The notes under the pieces are model-generated. The model was given only the letters and a program-made list of their open reading frames with translations, was not told the DNA's origin and did not search any database. A DNA stretch of 64,000 bases from Lysinibacillus irui (GTDB taxonomy: Bacteria > Bacillota > Bacilli > Bacillales_A > Planococcaceae). Within the stretch, counting starts at the first letter, position 1, and every line of letters begins with the position of its first letter. The stretch covers positions 3,899,501 through 3,963,500 of the forward strand of contig NZ_CP113527.1 of the NCBI RefSeq assembly GCF_028877475.1, read 5' to 3'. Shown here piece by piece: positions 53,659 through 63,993 of the stretch. A program made the translations under genes and the position numbers.

Positions 53659-54669
53659 TTATTTAAATAAGTCAGGATACATTTCCTTAGCTAAGGCTTC
53701 CATTCCATCAATTGTGTTATAGCCATAACCGAACATATAATTATAATCTACAATGTACATTTGTTTATTTTTAATAGCCTTCATGCTTGAAAGTTTAGGA
53801 TTAGCATAAATTTCTTCACGTACTTTTGTTAAATCAGAGCCATCCCAGTTAGGAAGAATTAATACATCTGGATCTGCTGCTATTAGTGTTTCGACACTTA
53901 CATCACCTGTTTCATCTTTAAAAATATTCTCTAGCTTAACCATTTTGAATGCATCATTAAAGAATGTTTCATCGTGTGCTGGAAAGACAAAAAGCTCTTT
54001 TGGATCATTTGTATGCAAATAAGCAAATGTTTTCTCTTCTTTAATGCTTTCTAATTTTGAAGAAATATTTTGTTGTCTCCCTTTTAGTTCTTTAATAAAG
54101 CTATCCGCCTTATCTTGCACATTAAAAATTTCACCAATATTTTTGATATCATTGTAAATAGAATCATATGTACCACCTGTTACCGACGACTCTAAAACAA
54201 ATGTTTTAATGCCCATTTCATTAAGTGAATCTACTGTACCTACTCCCCATTCAGCATTATCAAATAAGCCTCCGCGGCCAAATACTAAATCAGGGTCTGT
54301 TCCTAATGTAACCTCTTTGCCAACATATTCATCGCTTAAAATAGTCAGTTTAGCGTATTCCCCTTCCACAGATTTATCTACTGCACCAAAGTTTGCTCCA
54401 ACACCAACAATTTTATCGCCCAATCCTAAATGTAATAATAATTCTGCAGCTGGACGTGTATTTGCCATAATTCTTTCAGGTGCTTTATCGAATACTTGAT
54501 CTTTCTTTTCCCATGTTGATCCACCCTCTGTTTTTGAAAAGTTTTCAACTGTCAGCGGATAATGATCTCTAGCCTGTGTTTCCTCAGCTATATTTTTGGA
54601 TGTGTTACCGCAAGCTGTTAATGTTAATAGCGCCGCTAGTCCGATTCCTATTAGTAGTTTTTTCTTCAT
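53659..54669 (-). CDS. Iron-siderophore ABC transporter substrate-binding lipoprotein
   Basis: 336 residues from ATG 54669 (GGAGGAGCAAG upstream; the frame starts 27 bp earlier). Lipobox ends at C20 (LTLTAC). The rest is a FecB/FhuD-like periplasmic-binding fold (ADPDVLILPNWDGS, VVGVGANFG-type IVGVGANF, MYIVDYNYMFGYGYNTIDGM). Delivers a ferric siderophore to the permease. Last gene of the Fur-controlled operon permease-ATPase-binding protein. Confidence 0.88.
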   Translation of the reverse strand: MKKKLLIGIGLAALLTLTACGNTSKNIAEETQARDHYPLTVENFSKTEGGSTWEKKDQVFDKAPERIMANTRPAAELLLHLGLGDKIVGVGANFGAVDKSVEGEYAKLTILSDEYVGKEVTLGTDPDLVFGRGGLFDNAEWGVGTVDSLNEMGIKTFVLESSVTGGTYDSIYNDIKNIGEIFNVQDKADSFIKELKGRQQNISSKLESIKEEKTFAYLHTNDPKELFVFPAHDETFFNDAFKMVKLENIFKDETGDVSVETLIAADPDVLILPNWDGSDLTKVREEIYANPKLSSMKAIKNKQMYIVDYNYMFGYGYNTIDGMEALAKEMYPDLFK

Positions 54670-54679
54670 CTTGCTCCTC

Positions 54680-55441
54680 CTATAGTCCATAAGCAAAACC
54701 TAATCCATTCGTCACTGGATTCGTAAACGTTTTACACTTTATATGATATAAAGCTTCTATTGTTTCTGGTGTTAAAACATCCTCTGGTACGCCATGTGCA
54801 TAAACTTCGCCATCTTTAACTGCATAAAGATAATCACAGTAATGTGCTGCCATCTCTAAATCATGGAGCGCCGCTAATACACCAATCTTTAAACTTTTCA
54901 CGCAGGATAGTATTTCAATTTGATAGCGAATATCTAAATGGTTTGTCGGTTCATCTAAAATCATAAATTGAGGCTGCTGAGCAATTGTTCTGGCTAAAAT
55001 AACACGTTGTTTTTCACCTCCAGATAATGAAAGAAAACTACGTCCCTTATATGCTTGTAAATTCGTGCGTGTTAATGCCTCTTCCACAATGTCAAAATCC
55101 TTTTGATTATCTGACTCTAGCATTTTTTTATGGGGTGTTCTGCCTAACATCACCATTTGCTGTACCGTTAAATCAAAGTGCATTTCATTGAATTGCCCAA
55201 CAACACCCAAGTGCTGTGATATCTTTTTTTCGGGACTTTTCAAAACATCTAAATCATCTAAAAAGACCATTCCTTTTTGTGGCACAAGGCTTTTATAAAT
55301 ACTTTTTAATAAAGTTGACTTTCCACATCCATTTGGTCCGATTAAACCCACAAATTGCTGCTTATTCACGTGAATCGATATGTTTTTTACAATTTCCTTT
55401 TTGCCAATCTTTACTTCTATTTCTTTTGCTACTAATTCCAT
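54680..55441 (-). CDS. Iron-siderophore ABC transporter ATP-binding protein
   Basis: 253-residue FecE-type ATPase: Walker A GPNGCGKST (about 35-43), signature SLSGGEKQR, Walker B FMILDEPTNHLD, H-loop ALHD. It starts 4 bp after the permease stop. Similar in layout to btuD at 23.7-24.5 kb; the Fur box at the head of this operon assigns it to iron rather than B12. Confidence 0.9.
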   Translation of the reverse strand: MELVAKEIEVKIGKKEIVKNISIHVNKQQFVGLIGPNGCGKSTLLKSIYKSLVPQKGMVFLDDLDVLKSPEKKISQHLGVVGQFNEMHFDLTVQQMVMLGRTPHKKMLESDNQKDFDIVEEALTRTNLQAYKGRSFLSLSGGEKQRVILARTIAQQPQFMILDEPTNHLDIRYQIEILSCVKSLKIGVLAALHDLEMAAHYCDYLYAVKDGEVYAHGVPEDVLTPETIEALYHIKCKTFTNPVTNGLGFAYGL

Positions 55442-55445
55442 TGCT

Positions 55446-56525
55446 CTACCCTCCGAAGTTGTAACCTTTTTTTACAATCATATAGATAAATAATGGTGAC
55501 CCAATGACAGAAGTAATGATGCCAATCGGTAATTCAACATTTTGGATTAATGTACGAGACAGAATATCTGCCCAAATCATGAAAAGGCCTCCTAAGAGTA
55601 ATGTCCCTAACATTAATCGTTTATGATCTGCTCCGAAAATACCTCTCGTAATATGGGGAATAATTAAGCCGACGAAGCCAATCATACCTGCATAAGCGAC
55701 CATTGTTCCTGTAATTAAAGAAGTTAGAATCATATATAATTTACGATAAACACTTAAATTGATACCTAATGTAATAGCTGATTCATCCCCAAGTAGCATC
55801 GTATTAAGCACTCGATGCTGGAACAAAAATAAGGTAGCCCCGAGTACAATCACAATGGTTAAAATCGGTGTTTTGTCCCAACTGGCAGAAGCTAAACTCC
55901 CCATCGACCAAAATGTAACTGTTTTAATGCCCTCAGCATTATTCGCAAAAAAGATGATAAGACTCGAAAATGAACTACATAAGGCACCGATGACAACACC
56001 TGATAAAACGAGTTTTACAGATGTGGCTTTACCCCCTATGCTAGATAAGATAAGCACAGCCATAGAAGTTATCATCGCCCCAGCAAACGCACCAAAGGCC
56101 ACACCAAACTGCGCTAACAATTCACTACTACCAAATCCAACCAAAATGGCAAAAGTTGCTCCCAGCGAAGCGCCTGAAGAAATACCAAGTATGTATGGAT
56201 CAGCCAGAGGATTTTGCACAACTGCCTGCATAACAGTCCCACATAATGCAAGTCCAATCCCAATCAATAAGGCAAAAATTACTCGTGGCATTCTGACTTG
56301 TAAAATAATATTCAAGTAGGATTCACTATCCACATTGTCAAGCGAGCCTAGCCTTCCATTGGTTATAGCATGAAGCAAAATATCCATTGATTGCTTAAAA
56401 GGAATACTAACCTGTCCTATTGATACAGAATAAACTGCAGAGACTATAATGGAGCCGATTAAAAGTAAAATAATAACATAATAAATAGTACCCATCCCTA
56501 TTCTGTTAGCTTCCTGTTTATCCAA
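55446..56525 (-). CDS. Iron-siderophore ABC transporter permease (FecCD)
   Basis: 359 residues with about ten hydrophobic helices and the FecCD motifs (RMPRVIFALLIGIGLALCGTVMQAVVQNPLADPYILG, GMIGFVGLIIPHITRGIFG). It serves as a combined permease, since only one is encoded. The frame opens at ATG 56555, but TTG 56525 has AGAGGTG six bases before it and leaves room for the Fur box and promoter, so it is preferred. Confidence 0.88.
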   Translation of the reverse strand: MDKQEANRIGMGTIYYVIILLLIGSIIVSAVYSVSIGQVSIPFKQSMDILLHAITNGRLGSLDNVDSESYLNIILQVRMPRVIFALLIGIGLALCGTVMQAVVQNPLADPYILGISSGASLGATFAILVGFGSSELLAQFGVAFGAFAGAMITSMAVLILSSIGGKATSVKLVLSGVVIGALCSSFSSLIIFFANNAEGIKTVTFWSMGSLASASWDKTPILTIVIVLGATLFLFQHRVLNTMLLGDESAITLGINLSVYRKLYMILTSLITGTMVAYAGMIGFVGLIIPHITRGIFGADHKRLMLGTLLLGGLFMIWADILSRTLIQNVELPIGIITSVIGSPLFIYMIVKKGYNFGG

Positions 56526-56559
56526 AATTTCACCTCTATCTATAAAATTAATCATTATT

Positions 56560-56578
56560 GATAACGATTATCATTATC
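56560..56578. promoter_or_regulatory. Fur box
   Basis: GATAACGATTATCATTATC differs from the 19-bp consensus GATAATGATTATCATTATC at one position, and flanking bases extend the symmetry. It lies just downstream of the -10 at 56586-56591, so Fur-Fe2+ would block the importer operon. Confidence 0.92.
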
Positions 56579-56585
56579 AATATGT

Positions 56586-56614
56586 ATTGTAAGTGATAAT
56601 CTATTGAAAAACAA
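56586..56614 (-). promoter_or_regulatory. Sigma-A promoter of the iron importer operon
   Basis: TTGTTT (56609-56614), 17-bp spacer, TACAAT (56586-56591) on the minus strand. Confidence 0.75.
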
Positions 56615-56683
56615 CAGGAAAATTATTTTCATAGTTTTCAACATCATTCTTAATCGGTTCAATAGCAACGCTATTATGCTAGT

Positions 56684-56725
56684 AAAAAACCAGTTCCCAA
56701 CTGAAGCATTGAGAACTGGTTTTAC
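56684..56725. terminator. Second terminator downstream of groEL
   Basis: AAAACCAGTTC and GAACTGGTTTT form an 11-bp stem with T-runs either side. Together with the hairpin at 56764-56813 it insulates the iron operon from groESL. Confidence 0.75.
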
Positions 56726-56763
56726 ATCATATTTTGAGATATAATTTCCCACGGAAGAAAAGC

Positions 56764-56813
56764 AAAAAAATAGAAGCTCCTCAAAAGTTTTCACAACTAA
56801 TGAGAAGCCTCTA
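56764..56813 (-). terminator. Terminator of groESL
   Basis: TAGAGGCTTCTCA and TGAGGAGCTTCTA (G-U allowed) on the minus strand, followed by seven T residues, about 50 bp after the groEL stop. Confidence 0.75.
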
Positions 56814-56862
56814 CTAATTCACTATGTTTAGCCTTACATACCTAACGAAAGGGGTAAGGTTC

Positions 56863-58500
<1,638 letters not shown>

Positions 58501-58594
58501 TTACCCTCCTGAAATGGAATATTCGTTAAGCTTCTTCAATATATTTATATCAATTTCACCTTATTGTCACTTATGTTAAGAAACAATAGGCAAT

Positions 58595-58610
58595 CACCTT
58601 ACTTAAGGTG
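58595..58610 (-). other. Small hairpin in the groES-groEL gap
   Basis: CACCTTA, two bases, TAAGGTG: a 7-bp perfect stem without a T-run, so not a typical terminator. It may mark an mRNA processing site. Confidence 0.4.
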
Positions 58611-58622
58611 CTTTACATGTTC

Positions 58623-58907
58623 TTATTCAATAATTGCAAGGATATCGCTTTCGCGTAAAATTAGGTATTCATTACCTTCAAATTTAACTTCTGTACCAGA
58701 GTACTTAGAGAAAATAATGTGGTCGTCAACTTTAACGTCAAGCTCTACACGTTGTCCGTTCTCTAATACACGACCTGTCCCAACTGCTACTACTTTACCC
58801 TCTTGTGGTTTTTCTTTTGCAGAGTCAGGTAGTACAATACCGAATGCAGATTTTTCTTCTACCTCGATTAGTTCAATTACAATACGATCTCCTAGTGGTC
58901 TTAACAA
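58623..58907 (-). CDS. groES: GroES co-chaperonin
   Basis: 94-residue co-chaperonin with the mobile-loop region ([21 protein letters not shown]). The frame is open to a TTG at 58916, but the TTG at 58907 gives the standard N-terminus [12 protein letters not shown] and has GGAGG nine bases upstream. Preceded by the CIRCE element. Confidence 0.96.
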   Translation of the reverse strand: MLRPLGDRIVIELIEVEEKSAFGIVLPDSAKEKPQEGKVVAVGTGRVLENGQRVELDVKVDDHIIFSKYSGTEVKFEGNEYLILRESDILAIIE

Positions 58908-58947
58908 GTGAAACAACCTCCTAATAATAAATAATTGTTTAAATTTA

Positions 58948-58974
58948 TTAGCACTCTATCTCAATGAGTGCTAA
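58948..58974. promoter_or_regulatory. CIRCE element (HrcA operator)
   Basis: Perfect TTAGCACTC, nine bases, GAGTGCTAA, between the groESL -10 and the groES ribosome site. Marks heat-shock control by HrcA. Confidence 0.98.
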
Positions 58975-58984
58975 CACAATTATT

Positions 58985-59013
58985 ATGATAATCAATCGCT
59001 CTTTTTTTTGCAA
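58985..59013 (-). promoter_or_regulatory. Sigma-A promoter of groESL
   Basis: TTGCAA (59008-59013), 17-bp spacer, TATCAT (58985-58990) on the minus strand; CIRCE begins about 10 bp after the -10. Confidence 0.8.
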
Positions 59014-59077
59014 GTCAGAACTTCGAAAAATTTTGTTTTCTTTCCATATTCCTCTACAATAGAAAGGAAGCATATAA

Positions 59078-59842
59078 ATGGAAAGGATTTTGATTGTGAC
59101 TAATTCTCAAAAAATAACGAAACATAAAAAAACAGCGCTGTATGTTTTGCTGATTTATATTCTTATGCAGATTTCAAGCAGATGGCTGCTCTTACCGTTC
59201 CATAAGCTCGTTATGAAGATAACTGGTCTAGCTTCTGAACAAGCGGCCCCCATTACGCAAGGCTGGTATATTGCCCTTAGTTTTGCTGTTGCACTCATTT
59301 TGAGCTTAATTCTTACATCTCGTGATAAAGCCTTTTGGAATATTTATCAAGGACAAAAGGAAACGATACCTCTCACGATTGTTTGGGGGATCATCGGCTT
59401 CTTCCTGGTGTTCTTTGGTCAAATGATTGGTGCCGCCATTGAAATGGCTGTTTTTGGTATCGAAGGAGGCTCCCAAAATACCGCAGATATCGTTGCTATA
59501 GCAAAAGGAGCTCCTATTGCTATATTAGCAATTGTTGTATTTGGGCCCATATTAGAAGAGTTTGTTTTCCGAAGAGTTATATTCGGTTCGCTTGTCCAAA
59601 CAACAAATTTCTGGGTGGCCGCAATCGTAAGTGCCATATTCTTTGCGATTATCCATTTCGACTTCTCTCATATCTTGCTTTATACTATTTGTGGTTTAAT
59701 CTTTGCCTTTTTGTATCACAAAACAAAACGTATTTGGACTTCTATTATTGCACACGTCATGCTCAATGGTTTTGTAACACTTGTACAATTCTATGCAGAA
59801 CCATTGCAAAAGTTTCTTCAAGAACTAGAAAAAATGCAATAA
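59078..59842 (+). CDS. ydiL: CPBP-family intramembrane metalloprotease
   Basis: 254-residue membrane protein with about eight hydrophobic segments and the CPBP (Abi) motifs: EEFVFRRVIFG with paired Glu and Arg in motif 1, FFAIIHFDF for motif 2 and SIIAHVMLNGFV for motif 3. Related to CAAX prenyl endopeptidases; in bacteria often linked to bacteriocin immunity or surface protein processing. B. subtilis ydiL sits in the same place between tatCy and groES. Starts after AGAAAGGAAG; no clear regulator site. Confidence 0.85.
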   Translation: MERILIVTNSQKITKHKKTALYVLLIYILMQISSRWLLLPFHKLVMKITGLASEQAAPITQGWYIALSFAVALILSLILTSRDKAFWNIYQGQKETIPLTIVWGIIGFFLVFFGQMIGAAIEMAVFGIEGGSQNTADIVAIAKGAPIAILAIVVFGPILEEFVFRRVIFGSLVQTTNFWVAAIVSAIFFAIIHFDFSHILLYTICGLIFAFLYHKTKRIWTSIIAHVMLNGFVTLVQFYAEPLQKFLQELEKMQ

Positions 59843-59887
59843 TTTTTTGTAAAGCTATGTAAATTTATTGAAAAAAGGAATTGTAAC

Positions 59888-59928
59888 AAAAAAAAGCTCG
59901 ATGCCTTTATTTTGGCATCGAGCTTTAT
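59888..59928. terminator. Bidirectional terminator between ydiL and tatC
   Basis: AAAGCTCGATGCC and GGCATCGAGCTTT form a 13-bp stem between convergent genes, A-run on the left and T-rich on the right. Confidence 0.85.
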
Positions 59929-59931
59929 TTA

Positions 59932-60756
59932 TTACTGTTGATTGAATTCTTCTATTTGTCTTCTTTGCTGTTCAAGTGCCTCTTCAATCTGACGCTTTTG
60001 TTCAGCTTCCTGCTCTTCTTTTAATCGGATCTCCTCAGATTTAAGGTATTTTTTATAACCAATCCGAGAAATCATAATACTAATTTCATACAAAATAAAC
60101 AAAGGTACCGAAACCATTAAATGTGACGCCAGCTCAGGCGGTGCAATGATAGCAGCACAGACGAATAAAGCAAAGTATGAATATTTACGGATACGTATTA
60201 ACAAGTCAGGATTTAAAAGCCCAATTCGAGAAAAGAATAATACAACAATTGGTAACTGGAAAAGGAAACCAAACGGTATTGTGAGCTTAAACAAAAATGT
60301 AAAATACTCATGTATACCAATGGTTTGCTGTATGTCTAAATCATTTGATAAATTCATCATGAATTTTATGACATACGGGAATAGCAAAAAGTATGAAAAG
60401 GATAACCCTGCGATAAACAATAAAAATGAATACGGTATATAGCTTAAGGTTGCTCTTCGTTCTACCTCCCTTAGTCCAGGGCTAATAAACGACCATAATT
60501 GATACATTAACACAGGCGATGAAAGAATAAATGCTATTAAAAATACAATTTGGATATAAATTGCAAGCGGTGTTACTACGTCAAATGCATGGAGCTCTAT
60601 ATTATATTTTGCTCCAGTAGCTTGAAGGTATTTTACAAGCGGCTTTGCGACGAAAAAACCGCCAGCCATAGCTAGAACAAAGAAAACGGCAACAATGAAC
60701 AGCCGTTTTCTTAATTCTTCTATATGCTCAATAACAGTTAGATCTTTTGGATTCAT
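59932..60756 (-). CDS. tatC: Twin-arginine translocase TatC
   Basis: 274-residue six-helix receptor of the Tat export system. It starts NPKDLTVIEHIEELRKRLF (the conserved E in the first cytoplasmic segment) and carries the periplasmic-loop pattern FISPGLREVERR and LTIPFGFLFQLPIV. The last ~40 residues form a charged, Gln/Glu-rich coiled tail (EEIRLKEEQEAEQKRQ) longer than usual (about 250 residues). Gap to tatA is 17 bp. Confidence 0.95.
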   Translation of the reverse strand: MNPKDLTVIEHIEELRKRLFIVAVFFVLAMAGGFFVAKPLVKYLQATGAKYNIELHAFDVVTPLAIYIQIVFLIAFILSSPVLMYQLWSFISPGLREVERRATLSYIPYSFLLFIAGLSFSYFLLFPYVIKFMMNLSNDLDIQQTIGIHEYFTFLFKLTIPFGFLFQLPIVVLFFSRIGLLNPDLLIRIRKYSYFALFVCAAIIAPPELASHLMVSVPLFILYEISIMISRIGYKKYLKSEEIRLKEEQEAEQKRQIEEALEQQRRQIEEFNQQ

Positions 60757-60773
60757 TCCTCAAACATCCTAAC

Positions 60774-60968
60774 TTACTTATCTAGTTCTTTCTTTTTCTT
60801 ATCATCATCATCTTCGTCTGCTAAACCTTTAGTAGCATTTTTGAATTCACGTAGTGTTGAACCAAATGCCTTACCAAGCTCTGGTAACTTTTTAGGACCA
60901 AAAATTAGTAACGCGACAACTCCGATAATAATGAGGCTCATAGGACCAATACCACCCATTACAGCCAC
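60774..60968 (-). CDS. tatA: Twin-arginine translocase TatA
   Basis: 64 residues: one N-terminal membrane helix ([36 protein letters not shown]) with the [10 protein letters not shown] hinge, an amphipathic helix and an acidic/basic tail ([14 protein letters not shown]). Strong GGAGGTGG ribosome site. Forms the oligomeric pore with TatC; the rex-tatA-tatC order matches B. subtilis rex-tatAy-tatCy. Confidence 0.94.
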   Translation of the reverse strand: MAVMGGIGPMSLIIIGVVALLIFGPKKLPELGKAFGSTLREFKNATKGLADEDDDDKKKKELDK

Positions 60969-61125
60969 CTCCTCTTTATATCCATCATTTTAACGCATAA
61001 TTCGCCATTTTGCTAACTAATTATATGTGAAAGTTTTTCGTCATTCTCACAGTTTTTACCGCCTTTTATTTACAATTTCTATTTGACAGAAACGGTGAAC
61101 TACACTTAAAAAATATGTATAATTT

Positions 61126-61761
61126 TCACTCTTCCTGATTACGAATTAAATAAATAAGCGCTTGCAATTCTACCGATAAATCAATAGTTAAGAGTTGCAT
61201 TCTATCAGGTACTGTTAACCGCTCTGGTGTAAAGTTCAAAATGCCCTTTGCATCCATTGCCGCTAAGCGATCTGCCATTTTTTGTGCAGAGCGTGGCGAA
61301 ACGGTTAAAATGGCAAGCTCTGCGCCATACTCCGCATATTTCTCCTCCAATAAATCTGGATGAAAAACAGGAATATTGCTAATCATTTTGCCATCCTTAG
61401 GCGCTTTTGAATCAAAAGCTACGACAATATGGGTATTATGGTTTTTTTGAAAATTATATTTTAATAATGCACTGCCCAAATTCCCCACGCCAATTAACGC
61501 TACTTTTGTTGTTTCATGCTGATCAAGCGTCTGGCTAAAAAATTGTAATAGATGCTGCACATCGTAGCCATAGCCTTTCTTCCCTAGAGCACCAAAGTAA
61601 GAAAAATCACGGCGAATGGTTGCAGAATCTATTTTCATCGCTTCACTCAGTTCCTTTGACGATATACGTTCCATACCTTCTTGTGCAAAGTTTTGAATAA
61701 ATCGATAGTACAGAGGAAGTCTTTTTGTAGTGGCTTGTGGAATTTTTAATTCTTGTTTCAA
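61126..61761 (-). CDS. rex: Redox-sensing repressor Rex
   Basis: 211-residue NADH/NAD+ sensor: N-terminal winged helix (about 1-75; [25 protein letters not shown]) and Rossmann fold from [12 protein letters not shown] (about 95). At high NADH it releases operators of fermentative and respiratory genes. TTG start eight bases after AAGGAGG. Located between the ABC-F gene (divergent) and tatAC, as in B. subtilis. The C-terminus is complete ([13 protein letters not shown]). Confidence 0.95.
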   Translation of the reverse strand: MKQELKIPQATTKRLPLYYRFIQNFAQEGMERISSKELSEAMKIDSATIRRDFSYFGALGKKGYGYDVQHLLQFFSQTLDQHETTKVALIGVGNLGSALLKYNFQKNHNTHIVVAFDSKAPKDGKMISNIPVFHPDLLEEKYAEYGAELAILTVSPRSAQKMADRLAAMDAKGILNFTPERLTVPDRMQLLTIDLSVELQALIYLIRNQEE

Positions 61762-61874
61762 ACTTTTTCCTCCTTACAATGTACCTCAGTCCATTTTACT
61801 TTATATAACTAATAATTTTAATACATTCATCCTGAACTATATACTAAATTTTTGCTTACCCTCTAGTATTTCTC

Positions 61875-61908
61875 TTTAGTTAACGGCGCTTTTACGCAGC
61901 TAACTAAA
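61875..61908. promoter_or_regulatory. Palindrome in the rex / ABC-F intergenic region
   Basis: TTTAGTTA and TAACTAAA with 18 bases between; the inner bases pair partly (GCGC). There is no T-run, so it is not a terminator. Unknown operator or leader element for the divergent genes. Confidence 0.4.
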
Positions 61909-62012
61909 AAGAAATCGTTTCAATCTTACATGACTGCTAGGAATAAGTAAAGCACCGACATTGCACGTAGATCGTTCATCCATTAAACTAAGGTAGAATT
62001 GAGGTGTCAAGA

Positions 62013-63953
62013 ATGATTGTTTTACAGGTCAATCAACTAACAAAATCCTTTCTTGCAGATGAAATTTTAAGTGGCGTTAAATTAGAAGTTCAACACCGTG
62101 ATCGCGTTGCCTTAGTAGGGCGAAACGGTGCAGGTAAATCGACATTATTAAAAATAATCGCTGGACAAATGTCCTATGATTCAGGCGATATCATTATTCC
62201 AAAGGATATTCAGATTGGTTATTTAGAGCAGCATGCTGGATTAAATTCTACACTAACTATTTGGGATGAAATGATGACAATTTTCGAATCACTTTTAGCC
62301 CAAGAGCAAACACTACGCTCGCTCGAACAGCGAATGGCTGATCCTGCAGTATACGAAAATCCAACTGTCTATGCGAAAGTTATGTCTGAATACGATCAAT
62401 TACAACATAATTTTAAGGATGCTGGTGGTTATCAATATGAGTCAGACATTCGCTCAGTACTTCATGGAATGCAGTTCTATCCAGAAGACTATGATAAACC
62501 AATTAGCTCACTATCCGGCGGACAGCGCACACGTTTAGCACTTGCTAAGCTCTTGCTTAGTAAACCTGATCTGTTAATTCTCGATGAGCCTACAAACCAT
62601 TTAGATATCGAAACATTATCATGGTTGGAATCCTACTTAAAGAGCTATGAAGGCGCTATTTTAATTGTTTCCCATGACCGCTATTTCTTAGACCAAGTTG
62701 TTTCTATTGTCTATGAAGTATCCCGCCATCGTGTCACTAAATACACAGGTAATTATAGTGCTTATTTAGATGAAAAAGCTAAAAACTACGAACGAGATGT
62801 TAAGCTCTATGAACGTCAGCAAGACGAAAAGGCCAAGCTAGAGGATTTTATTCAAAAGAATATTGCTCGTGCCTCCACAACAAAAATGGCACAGAGTCGA
62901 CGTAAAATGCTTGAACGAACTGAGTGGATGGATTCACCAGACGGTGATGAAAAATCTGCTAGTTTCGGTTTTACTATTGAAAGACAAAGTGGTAATGATG
63001 TTTTATCAGTTGATGATTTAACAATCGGCTATAATCTTCCTATTTCTAATGGCATCAACCTCCGAACTTTTCGCGAAGACCGGATAGCGCTTGTAGGTCC
63101 TAACGGGGTTGGTAAATCGACATTATTAAAAACAATTGTGAAAGACTTACCACCTATTTCAGGCGATATTCGCTATGGTACAAATGTACAAATTGGTTAT
63201 TATGATCAAGAGCAAGCCAAGCTCTCAAGCAATAAAAGTGTCTTGAAAGAGCTATGGGATGAATGGCCGCTCATGAATGAAAAAGATGTTCGCACCGTAT
63301 TGGGGCGTTTCCTTTTTAGTGGAGAAGATGTAGACAAAGTCGTATCCTCTTTATCTGGTGGAGAAAAAGCACGACTTGCTCTCGCTAAATTAATGTTGCA
63401 AAAGGCAAATTTTTTAATCTTGGATGAGCCTACAAACCACCTAGACTTAGATAGTAAAGAAGTGCTGGAAAATGCGTTAATCGATTATCCTGGCACGCTT
63501 CTATTTGTCTCACATGACCGCTACTTCATTAATCGGATTGCGACAAAAGTTGTTGAATTATCTGGAACTGGGTCATTTGAATATTTAGGTGACTATGATT
63601 ATTATGTGGAGAAAAAACAGGAACTATTGGAGCTAGCTCAAATGAAGGCAGCTTCTCAACCACAAGTACAGCAAGACCTTCCTGATAAAACTTCCACCTC
63701 TAAAATTGATAAAGAAGCAAAAAAACGTGAACGTCAAATTAAACGTTCTATCGAAGATTTAGAAGGTAAAATGCAAGAAACAACAGCTATTGTTGAAAAT
63801 CTAGAGGAAGCCCTTTGCAACCCTGCTATTTTCACTGACCATGAAAAAATTTCACAGCTACAAAATGAATTAGCCACTGCTAAAGAACAGCATGAGCTAT
63901 TGGAATTAGAATGGCTTGAGTTGAATGAGGAATTAGAAAATATTAATATGTAA
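62013..63953 (+). CDS. ydiF: ABC-F family ATPase (YdiF type)
   Basis: 646 residues with two ABC domains and no membrane segments: Walker A GRNGAGKST and GPNGVGKST, signatures LSSLSGGQRTR and LSGGEKARL, both Walker B LILDEPTNHLD. A P-site tRNA-interaction-type linker (about 265-300, KMAQSRRKMLERTEWM) and a C-terminal coiled coil follow. ABC-F proteins act on stalled ribosomes; this branch (YdiF/Uup-like) is housekeeping rather than drug resistance. ATG 62013 follows GAGGTG; the frame allows GTG 62004. Confidence 0.9.
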   Translation: MIVLQVNQLTKSFLADEILSGVKLEVQHRDRVALVGRNGAGKSTLLKIIAGQMSYDSGDIIIPKDIQIGYLEQHAGLNSTLTIWDEMMTIFESLLAQEQTLRSLEQRMADPAVYENPTVYAKVMSEYDQLQHNFKDAGGYQYESDIRSVLHGMQFYPEDYDKPISSLSGGQRTRLALAKLLLSKPDLLILDEPTNHLDIETLSWLESYLKSYEGAILIVSHDRYFLDQVVSIVYEVSRHRVTKYTGNYSAYLDEKAKNYERDVKLYERQQDEKAKLEDFIQKNIARASTTKMAQSRRKMLERTEWMDSPDGDEKSASFGFTIERQSGNDVLSVDDLTIGYNLPISNGINLRTFREDRIALVGPNGVGKSTLLKTIVKDLPPISGDIRYGTNVQIGYYDQEQAKLSSNKSVLKELWDEWPLMNEKDVRTVLGRFLFSGEDVDKVVSSLSGGEKARLALAKLMLQKANFLILDEPTNHLDLDSKEVLENALIDYPGTLLFVSHDRYFINRIATKVVELSGTGSFEYLGDYDYYVEKKQELLELAQMKAASQPQVQQDLPDKTSTSKIDKEAKKRERQIKRSIEDLEGKMQETTAIVENLEEALCNPAIFTDHEKISQLQNELATAKEQHELLELEWLELNEELENINM

Positions 63954-63961
63954 TTTGATTT

Positions 63962-63993
63962 AAGCCATATGCCTTCACATATGGCTTTTTTCT
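63962..63993 (+). terminator. Terminator of ydiF
   Basis: AAGCCATATG and CATATGGCTT form a 10-bp stem around six bases, followed by six T residues. Confidence 0.88.

Noticed and set aside
55759-56319. 186-residue frame opposite the FecCD permease
   Set aside because: Antisense shadow of the membrane-helix codons; no start signal.
56555-56794. 79-residue open frame on the minus strand between groEL and the iron importer
   Set aside because: It lies over a terminator hairpin, the importer promoter and the Fur box, has no ribosome site and no recognisable protein features.
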